DNA from: Anaerobacillus alkalilacustris
GTDB taxonomy: Bacteria > Bacillota > Bacilli > Bacillales > Anaerobacillaceae
DNA: 64,000 bases
NCBI RefSeq assembly: GCF_001866005.1
Contig: NZ_MLQR01000031.1
Coordinates: 1 to 64,000, forward strand
Reading direction: 5' to 3'
The notes under the pieces are model-generated. The model worked only from the letters and a program-made list of their open reading frames with translations. It made no database searches and had not been told where the DNA came from. The translations under genes and the position numbers were made by a program. Below, piece after piece: positions 58,077 through 64,000 of this stretch (its first letter is position 1; each line of letters opens with the position of its first letter).

Positions 58077-58403
58077 ATGGACAAAGAATTTGTTGCGACA
58101 CTAGTTATGAATTTTTTTGTAGCCTTTGGAGTTGTGATAGGTGGTGCAATTGTGGGTGGAATCGGCGCCTTCCTTATTGGTAAACCCCCTTTATCCACAA
58201 TTAATGATTTAGCAGCGGGACTAAAAATTTGGGCACTAGTTGCAGCAATTGGCGGAACATTTGACGCGATTTATAGTATTGAAAGAGGCATCTATGACGG
58301 TTCCCATATTGATATTGCTAAAACATTGTTTATGATCTTTTGTGCACTATCTGGAGCACACTCGGGTGGAGTTATTATTCAGTGGATCACTCAGGAGGCT
58401 TAA
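58077..58403 (+). CDS. ytrH: Sporulation membrane protein YtrH
   Basis: 108 residues, ATG with GGGAGAGG upstream. Three hydrophobic helices, glycine-rich (VVIGGAIVGGIGAFLIGKPP) and a conserved end (SGAHSGGVIIQWI). Matches the YtrH family by size, sequence character and position next to ytrI, dnaE and nrnA. It acts in the mother cell during spore formation; the detailed role is unknown. Confidence 0.88.
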   Translation: MDKEFVATLVMNFFVAFGVVIGGAIVGGIGAFLIGKPPLSTINDLAAGLKIWALVAAIGGTFDAIYSIERGIYDGSHIDIAKTLFMIFCALSGAHSGGVIIQWITQEA

Positions 58404-58409
58404 TTACCT

Positions 58410-58916
58410 ATGATGCGAATCCCACCTTATTATAAGAAAACAGGTTGGCAACGCTTTTTTTCCGGTATAATTATCGGAATTTTGATAGGTTGGTTTTTTT
58501 TTATTTATGAATTCGGAGCTGTTCAAGAGAAACTTGTAACCGAAATAAAAAAACAAGAATCAACGATTAATGCACAAAAAGAAACGATTGAAATTTTAAG
58601 AAGTGATCAAGATGAACTAAATAAAGAAAATTTAAAAAAGCTTACAATTCAAGAAGTAAAGGTATATTTTATAAATGATAAAGATTTAAAGCTAAGTGAA
58701 TTATCTGTTCATGAATTTCGTCTACAAATTGAAAATGAATTAAAGGCAGTAAAAAACAAAAATATTGAATTAGTTGCCAATACTAAAGAACTGTTAATTC
58801 AAGCAATTGAAAACCGGGATTTTATCATTAATGAAAAGAGATACCGAGTCACAATAAAAGGATGGTCTATTTATACAACGCTAGAATTATTTGTAGAGAT
58901 TCGTTTAGCAGAATAA
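58410..58916 (+). CDS. ytrI: Sporulation membrane protein YtrI
   Basis: 168 residues. Starts MMRIPPYYKKTGWQRFFSG, then one transmembrane helix (IIIGILIGWFFFIYEFG), a coiled coil (QEKLVTEIKKQESTINAQKE) and a soluble C-terminal domain. This bitopic layout and its position six bases after ytrH match YtrI. Cotranscribed with ytrH and ended by a strong terminator. Confidence 0.88.
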   Translation: MMRIPPYYKKTGWQRFFSGIIIGILIGWFFFIYEFGAVQEKLVTEIKKQESTINAQKETIEILRSDQDELNKENLKKLTIQEVKVYFINDKDLKLSELSVHEFRLQIENELKAVKNKNIELVANTKELLIQAIENRDFIINEKRYRVTIKGWSIYTTLELFVEIRLAE

Positions 58917-58952
58917 AAACTTGTAGAATGTTTAAGACTTCTACAAGTTTTT
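58915..58952 (+). terminator. Terminator of ytrHI
   Basis: AAAAACTTGTAGAA and complement (14-base arms) with T6 at the end. Confidence 0.85.
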
Positions 58953-59110
58953 TGTACAAATTATGATTTCTATATTAATTAGACATAGACAAGCTGCATT
59001 TTTGCATAATAATTATAATATATAATGGAGTTTATTTTAAAATAACTGAGTGCCGAAAATAGTGAAATATAAAATTATGAAATGGACAATATGTAAAAGG
59101 AGTGGTTCCT

Positions 59111-59299
59111 TTGATTATTAGCAGAAGAAAGCTTGCACGTTTAAAAGTAGAACAGATAAAGTCTGGATACTCAGCTTATACAGAATCAAAAGAGATTGCC
59201 TTCTATATAAAAAAGGAACTTGAGAAATTAGGTATTTCTGTTTTTGAAGACGTTACTAACATAGGTTTCTGGTTTATACCCCAAAAGGAAGTCATGTAG
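59111..59299 (+). CDS. Small hypothetical protein (62 residues)
   Basis: TTG start eight bases after AAAAGGAG; an in-frame GTG at 59102 overlaps that site. Basic start (IISRRKLARLKVEQIKSGYS) and a mixed alpha/beta end (ELEKLGISVFEDVTNIGFWF). No signal or membrane segment. No family recognised. The good ribosome site and terminator directly after it support a real gene. Confidence 0.6.
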   Translation: MIISRRKLARLKVEQIKSGYSAYTESKEIAFYIKKELEKLGISVFEDVTNIGFWFIPQKEVM

Positions 59300-59335
59300 T
59301 CCTTTAATAAAAGAAGGACTGCATGACTCTTTTTT
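59292..59335 (+). terminator. Terminator of the 62-residue gene
   Basis: GTCATG-TAGTCCTT pairs with AAGGACT-GCATGAC, then T7. The stop codon lies in the left arm. Confidence 0.75.
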
Positions 59336-59338
59336 TAT

Positions 59339-59699
59339 AGTATCAGAATTTATAAATTTCTAACTTGAAAACTGTCTAGCGCAAGCAGCCTACGAACTCG
59401 GTCACTTCAGTCAAGCTACTGACTTCAATAACTACATGAATATCGTCTCTGAATAGCTTCTTCATGCAGCTTTGCCTCGAGGAAGCTTACTACGAAGCAA
59501 TACTAGAAGACGCTAAAAGCACGTAGGAAGCCAAAGAGCGGCTTCTGTCAAGGGCCGCCCCAGTGAAGCTACTACTTGGATTACTTCGAAGCGGCTTTGC
59601 TCCTGCGGTTACTTGTCGCACGGAAAACAATTGCTCTTGAGCAAACGGAGTGGCACAGGAGCAGCTGCTCGTGACCAAGGCGCTTGCGCATTTCTTGCA
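59339..59699 (-). repeat. Intergenic modular repeat, copy 8 (full length, reversed)
   Basis: Reads in reverse from AGTATCAGAATTTATAAATT to GACCAAGGCGCTTGCGC. It has the same internal modules as the copy at 23016, including TGGCTTCC and GAGCAGCTGCTC. Confidence 0.85.
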
Positions 59700-59855
59700 G
59701 TATGAGAATTTATAAGTTTCTAACTTGGAAACTGTCTAGCTTCAGCGCCTACGAGCTCGGTCACTTCAGTCCTTTTCGGAAGCCAAAGAGCGGCTTCTGT
59801 CAAAGGCCTTCCAGTGCCTTTCGCTCGTGACCAAGGCGCTTGCGCTTTTCTTGTA
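59698..59855 (-). repeat. Intergenic modular repeat, copy 9 (short, tandem to copy 8)
   Basis: Begins CAGTATGAGAATTTATAAG at the end of copy 8 and ends GACCAAGGCGCTTGCGCTTTTCTTG. The middle modules are mostly deleted. It abuts the nrnA 3' end. Confidence 0.8.
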
Positions 59856-59863
59856 TCATATTG

Positions 59864-60808
59864 TTAATAACAACGACACACTTCCATTAATTTAGCTAAT
59901 ACCTCTTTCGTTTCTTCCCAATTATCAACTGAAGCACCCGCAGCTAGAGGATGACCACCACCATTAAACATTTGGGCCACTTTATTTATAATTGGTCCTT
60001 TAGAACGAAGTCTAACTCGAATTAAGTTGTCTGGCTCCTCAACAAAAAACACCCACGCCTTTAATCCTTCAACATTTGCAAACGTATTAACTAACTTTGA
60101 AGCATCGTTAGCGGTTACTCCATATTGTTCGAGTAATTTGTTTGGTAAATTAATGACACCTACACCATATTTTAAAATTTGAAAATTGGTTAATATATAC
60201 CCTTCAAGTCGAGCATCTTGTAAGTATTTCACATCCATTTTTTCATACAATTCAATCGGTGAAAACTGAAATTTAATTAGCTCACTTACGTAGCGAAAAG
60301 TCTTTTCTGTTGTATTTGGGTAACGAAATCGTCCCGTATCTCCAACAATACCAGCGTATAAGCACCTTGCAGCTTCATCTGTCAATTGCATCCCTTTTAA
60401 ATCTTTCCAAGTTTCATAAAGTTCATAAATCATTTCACAAACAGAACTTGCTCTAGAGTCTACCCAAATGATATCACCATAAGGGTCTTCATTTGGATGA
60501 TGGTCAATTTTAATGATTTTATCACCATTTGCATATCTTTCATCGCTAATTCGTTCTACATTAGCAGTATCACATATAATAATTAACGCATCTTGAAATA
60601 TTTCGTCAGAAATCTCGTCCATTTGAGAGATAAATCGAAGTGATTCCTCTTCTTCACCGACCATATATACTTGTTTTTTGGGATAGTGATTTTTTAACAT
60701 GAGAGCTAAACCCGCTTGTGATCCTAATGCATCCGGGTCTGGACGAACGTGACGATGTAAAATAATTTTGTCATAACTTTCAACAGCTTCAATAATTCTT
60801 TCTTTCAT
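59864..60808 (-). CDS. nrnA: Oligoribonuclease / pAp phosphatase NrnA
   Basis: 314 residues, DHH-DHHA1 family. Motifs: HRHVRPDPDALGSQ, ICDTANVERI, KIDHHPNEDPYG, VGDTGRFRYPNT and GGGHPLAAGAS near the C-terminus. It degrades nanoRNAs and removes the 3' phosphate of pAp from sulfur assimilation. Upstream of it on the same strand are ytoI and ytpI, as in B. subtilis. Confidence 0.94.
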   Translation of the reverse strand: MKERIIEAVESYDKIILHRHVRPDPDALGSQAGLALMLKNHYPKKQVYMVGEEEESLRFISQMDEISDEIFQDALIIICDTANVERISDERYANGDKIIKIDHHPNEDPYGDIIWVDSRASSVCEMIYELYETWKDLKGMQLTDEAARCLYAGIVGDTGRFRYPNTTEKTFRYVSELIKFQFSPIELYEKMDVKYLQDARLEGYILTNFQILKYGVGVINLPNKLLEQYGVTANDASKLVNTFANVEGLKAWVFFVEEPDNLIRVRLRSKGPIINKVAQMFNGGGHPLAAGASVDNWEETKEVLAKLMEVCRCY

Positions 60809-60889
60809 TTAACTTCTCCTTTTTAAATCAATCATACGGTTGTGTGTTACTATCTTTAAGGATCTCTCATAACGAAACCAACATACTCT

Positions 60890-62197
60890 TTATCGATCGA
60901 TAATTTGTGCCATAAGTAAAGCTTTACCTACAATAGTTCCCTCGTGAAAAATTTCTACATCAACTTTCCCAAACTTACGGCCAATTTCTAATATTCTTGG
61001 AACGATATCGATCATACTTTCAATTTGAACCGGCTTAATAAAATATAAAGTTATATTTTCTACTACCAGATCGCCCTTTTTTTGAGTACGTAATGCTCGA
61101 CTTCCTGCTTCTGTTACAATTGTTGTAAATACCCCGTAAGAAATTGTCCCGAGTTGATTCGTCATCTGCGGCGTTACCTCACAGCGATAACAAATTTTAT
61201 TATTAGTTGAAGCATCTTGAAAACCACTTGTAACCAAATCCTCTATTGTCTCACCTACATGAGGTTGTCGCTGATTCATTTGTAGAGCCTTTAATACATC
61301 CTGTCTACTGATAACTCCAATTAACTTTTTATAATTATCGACAACAGGAAGTTGTTCAATCCCTTCCCATACCATGAGATGAGCCGCTGATGCCACTGAT
61401 GTTTGCCCTATTACAGAAATCGGACTTTTCGTCATGACTTTTTCTATTTCTAAAGTTTTATCTACACCCATGATATCCTTAGAAGTAATCATGCCTTGTA
61501 TTCTCATGTTTTCGTCAACAACAGGATAACGACTATGACTAGTTTCATGATTTAAATCAAACCATTTTTCAACCCGGTCTGTTGTCTTCAAGAAATAAGT
61601 GTCTTCTAATTTAATGTAAATATCATCGACTAAAATAATTTCTTTTTTTATTAATTGGTCGTATATTGCTCTATTAATCATTGTTGCAACTGTAAAAGTA
61701 TCGTAGGTTGTTGAAATGATTGGTAATGCTAATTCGTCAGCTAACTTTTTTACTTCATCAGAAGTATCAAAGCCCCCCGTAATAAGTACTGCAGCTCCTT
61801 CTTGAAGGGCAAGTTTGTGTACTTCATTTCTATTACCTACTATTAGCAAGTTCCCTGCCTCTACATAACGCATCATTGCTTCCGCTTTCATAGCACCAAT
61901 AACAAACTTACTTAACGTTTTATATAAACCGTCTCTTCCTCCTAGTACTTGTCCATCAACAATATTAACAACTTCAGCAAAGGTTAGTTTTTCAAAATTA
62001 TCTTTTTGTTTTTTTTCTATTCGGATTGTACCAACACGTTCAATTGTACTTACTAATCCTTGGTTTTCAGCATCTTTAATTGCTCGATAAGCTGTCCCTT
62101 CACTTACTGACAACGCTTTTGCAATTTGTCTTACAGATATTTTACTACCAATGTCTAGTGATTGGATGTATTGCAAAATTTGTTCATGCTTTGTCAT
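60890..62197 (-). CDS. ytoI: YtoI: HTH-DRTGG-CBS-hotdog protein
   Basis: 435 residues. Domains in order: winged-helix DNA-binding region (IGSKISVRQIAKALSVSEGTAYR), DRTGG domain (about 75-185), CBS pair (VVDENMRIQGMITSKDIM and QLPVVDNYKKLIGVISRQD) and a hotdog thioesterase-like fold (about 315-430). The CBS and DRTGG domains suggest nucleotide or acyl-CoA sensing, perhaps a ligand-controlled regulator. ATG 62197 follows GAGGAGGAG; the longer frame to 62281 lacks a ribosome site. Partner genes ytpI and nrnA. Confidence 0.9.
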   Translation of the reverse strand: MTKHEQILQYIQSLDIGSKISVRQIAKALSVSEGTAYRAIKDAENQGLVSTIERVGTIRIEKKQKDNFEKLTFAEVVNIVDGQVLGGRDGLYKTLSKFVIGAMKAEAMMRYVEAGNLLIVGNRNEVHKLALQEGAAVLITGGFDTSDEVKKLADELALPIISTTYDTFTVATMINRAIYDQLIKKEIILVDDIYIKLEDTYFLKTTDRVEKWFDLNHETSHSRYPVVDENMRIQGMITSKDIMGVDKTLEIEKVMTKSPISVIGQTSVASAAHLMVWEGIEQLPVVDNYKKLIGVISRQDVLKALQMNQRQPHVGETIEDLVTSGFQDASTNNKICYRCEVTPQMTNQLGTISYGVFTTIVTEAGSRALRTQKKGDLVVENITLYFIKPVQIESMIDIVPRILEIGRKFGKVDVEIFHEGTIVGKALLMAQIIDR

Positions 62198-62286
62198 CAA
62201 GCTCCTCCTCTTCTTGCCTGTATTCATGCAATAATGGGTCTGTACTGATACAAGTATAGCGATCAGAGAGCTTGACTTCAAGGCAA

Positions 62287-62535
62287 TTATCCATATTGTC
62301 GTACTTTTTGTTTCTTTTGTATACTTATATTTTTTCTTGTTGTTTTAATTTGTTTCATCCTATCACCATATAACAGAGCAATAAGATTTCCACTAATCGC
62401 CATAAGTGCAAACAGTAACCAAGTAGCTGAAAAAATAGTAGTCTTCAAATCAGCTTGAAAATTCAAGTATGGTACACCGTAAAATACAATAGCGATGCCT
62501 AGTATAAAACATAAAAACAAACGACTTCTTCTCAT
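62287..62535 (-). CDS. ytpI: Small membrane protein YtpI
   Basis: 82 residues, two or three hydrophobic helices (FLCFILGIAIVFYGVPYL, then SATWLLFALMAISGNLIALLYG) and a basic tail. Position and size match YtpI. GGGGAGT lies before the ATG. Function unknown. Confidence 0.8.
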   Translation of the reverse strand: MRRSRLFLCFILGIAIVFYGVPYLNFQADLKTTIFSATWLLFALMAISGNLIALLYGDRMKQIKTTRKNISIQKKQKVRQYG

Positions 62536-62618
62536 AAACTCACTCCCCTTATAGGTTGTCTTACTTGCATTATATGCAGAAAAATAATAACAATGATTAG
62601 TTTCATCTTAATTTCCCA

Positions 62619-62652
62619 TAAAAATAGACTAAACCAGAATGGTCTAGCCTAC
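62619..62652 (-). terminator. Terminator of ytkL
   Basis: Minus strand AGGCTAGACCA, TTC loop, TGGTTTAGTCT (G-U pairs), then ATTTTT. The hairpin lies just past the ytkL stop codon. Confidence 0.65.
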
Positions 62653-62668
62653 TTCATACTATTTACTT

Positions 62669-63355
62669 CTACAAATCCATCGTTTCTCCAGAGGTTAAAA
62701 GCTTACCCTCCACCCCAGATTCTAACATTGCAATAAACGCCTTTGGATCTTGTTCGATTACCGGGAATGTATTGTAATGAATTGGAATTACAATTTTTGC
62801 TCTTAGCCATGTAGCCGCAATAGTTGCATCCTCTGGTCCCATTGTGAAATTATCACCAATTGGTAAAAAAGCTACATCAATATTGTTACGTTCACCAATA
62901 AGCTTCATGTCTGAAAACAGAGCCGTATCGCCTGCATGAAAGATGGTTTTCCCTTCTGCGGAAAGTAATATTCCTGCAGGCATCCCTGTATAAACAATCT
63001 TTTTATTTTCTTCTTCTACGTAAGCAGAACCGTGAAAAGCTTGAGTAAACTTCACTTTGCCAAAATCAAATTGGTGTGAACCACCTATGTGCATTGGATG
63101 AACCGTTACTCCTTGCCACCCTAAATACGTAGCCAGTTCAAATGGTGCAACAACAGTAGCTTGATTTTTCTTTGCTAGTTCAACTGTATCGCCTACATGG
63201 TCGTTATGACCATGAGTAAGTAAAATAACATCTACTTGTAGGACGTTAAGGTCGAGGTTAGTTTGGCTATTACCTTTAATAAATGGGTCAATGATAATCT
63301 TCTTACCATTCGTTTCAATATAAACGACCGAATGTCCATGATATGTTAATTTCAT
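62669..63355 (-). CDS. ytkL: UPF0173 metal-dependent hydrolase YtkL
   Basis: 228 residues, metallo-beta-lactamase fold. [12 protein letters not shown], metal motif [24 protein letters not shown] and PIHYNTFP. The length is typical for the UPF0173 family. It follows the ytpI-ytoI block as in B. subtilis. Substrate unknown. Confidence 0.93.
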   Translation of the reverse strand: MKLTYHGHSVVYIETNGKKIIIDPFIKGNSQTNLDLNVLQVDVILLTHGHNDHVGDTVELAKKNQATVVAPFELATYLGWQGVTVHPMHIGGSHQFDFGKVKFTQAFHGSAYVEEENKKIVYTGMPAGILLSAEGKTIFHAGDTALFSDMKLIGERNNIDVAFLPIGDNFTMGPEDATIAATWLRAKIVIPIHYNTFPVIEQDPKAFIAMLESGVEGKLLTSGETMDL

Positions 63356-63577
63356 ATTTTATCACTCCTAAACTTTATATTTACTTTATTTACAAACCTA
63401 CTACGCTTTTAAACGTCATTAATCCTTCTATATTTTTATTTTTTATAACAAAGATTAAACTTTAATTAACTATTAGTGAACAATATAAAAATTGAAGCAT
63501 AAATTAACAAACGCTTTAGAAAATGGTACAGTTTTAGATATGGTTACCTTATCAAATTAACAAGGAAGTGATAGTAA

Positions 63578-64000
63578 ATGAACATGCGTATAAACAAATT
63601 AATGAGTTGGCTTGCGGAAAACGATTATGACTTTGCTTTTGTCCAAACAAAGGCAAATGTATTTTATTTATCAGGCTTTTATTCTGAACCTCACGAACGT
63701 TTAATCGGTTTATTTATATTCCCTAATGATCAACCTGTTCTAATCTGTCCAAATATGGAAAGAAATCAAGCAAAATCTGCTGGGTGGGAATATGAGATTA
63801 TTAGCTACAGTGATACTGATAATCCTTGGGACTTAATTCACCAACTATTAAAAATGCAAAACAAATCAGGACATGCAATCGCTATTGAAAAAGAACAAAT
63901 TTCCTTCACTCGAGCAAACATTTTTTTACATATGTTTCCTCACACTACATTTCATTCTATAGAAGATAAGTTAAATTCATTACGTCTAATAAAAGATGAA
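63578..64000 (+). CDS. M24-family Xaa-Pro peptidase, N-terminal part (cut by window edge)
   Basis: ATG 63578 with AAGGAAGTGAT upstream; the frame is open to the window end (141 codons). The sequence covers the creatinase-type N-terminal domain (DFAFVQTKANVFYLSGFYSEPHE, then LICPNMERNQAKSAG), which precedes the pita-bread metallopeptidase domain in PepQ/Xaa-Pro aminopeptidases. The metal-binding half is outside the window. Divergent from ytkL. Confidence 0.85.
   Translation, partial: MNMRINKLMSWLAENDYDFAFVQTKANVFYLSGFYSEPHERLIGLFIFPNDQPVLICPNMERNQAKSAGWEYEIISYSDTDNPWDLIHQLLKMQNKSGHAIAIEKEQISFTRANIFLHMFPHTTFHSIEDKLNSLRLIKDE

Noticed and set aside
59490-59678. Open frame of 62 codons in repeat copy 8
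   Set aside because: Same repeat-derived frame as in copy 1, partly reversed.

Overview
The window is low-GC Firmicutes chromosome. Its housekeeping gene order follows the Bacillus subtilis thrS-dnaB-polA-citZ-pfkA-accA-dnaE region (ysdCBA, rplT-rpmI-infC, thrS, ytxC, dnaI, dnaB, nrdR, coaE, ytaF, mutM, polA, phoR, phoP, mdh, icd, citZ, ytwI, ytvI, fxsA, pyk, pfkA, accA, accD, malic enzyme, dnaE, ytrH, ytrI, nrnA, ytoI, ytpI, ytkL). It is therefore a member of the Bacillaceae. A futalosine-pathway mqnC, a multiheme-cytochrome respiratory cluster and hflKC set it apart from B. subtilis and would suit a facultative or strict anaerobe, possibly alkaliphilic (an Anaerobacillus-like organism is a guess, not shown by the sequence).

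Layout. 1-3.9 kb is accessory: the end of an IS4-family transposase, a large cysteine-rich Ig-repeat protein that may belong to the spore surface, and a frameshifted gene. 4-8.9 kb is the ysdC-dUTPase-ysdB(+)-VTT protein-ysdA-rplT-rpmI-infC block, with a sigma-W-type promoter before ysdB and an L20-type attenuated leader before infC, whose likely start codon is AUU. 9.1-19.5 kb is an insertion relative to B. subtilis: a PAS-GGDEF-EAL protein, a small secreted protein, a three-gene respiratory module (hexaheme cytochrome c lipoprotein, Tat-exported four-cluster ferredoxin, NrfD-type quinone-reactive membrane protein) and a translationally coupled three-component sensor (PhnD-like binding lipoprotein, NarX-type kinase, NarL-type regulator). 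Two direct TGTAGGG repeats 22 bp apart, abutting a candidate promoter, lie in front of the cytochrome gene. My reading is that the lipoprotein senses an external, probably anionic, electron acceptor and the regulator then switches on a menaquinol-to-cytochrome respiratory complex. This is the most novel system in the window.

19.6-33.8 kb is replication, repair and translation: thrS with a T-box leader, ytxC, mqnC, dnaI-dnaB, nrdR, coaE, ytaF, mutM, polA. A 3' remnant of speD survives between coaE and a hypothetical gene. 33.9-43.4 kb carries hflKC (candidate ECF-sigma promoter), phoPR and the TCA genes citZ-icd-mdh. 44-57.6 kb carries glycolysis and fatty-acid genes (pyk, pfkA, accDA), a GntR/FCD regulator, malic enzyme and dnaE. 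58-64 kb is ytrHI, nrnA, ytoI, ytpI, ytkL and a truncated M24 peptidase.

A modular GC-richer intergenic repeat family (edge AAGCGCAAGCGCC, other edge CTAGACAGTTTTCAAGTTAG...CTGATACTGTA) occurs in about nine full or partial copies, several in head-to-tail pairs, always between genes. Spurious short reading frames inside these copies are not called as genes. No tRNA, rRNA or CRISPR was seen.
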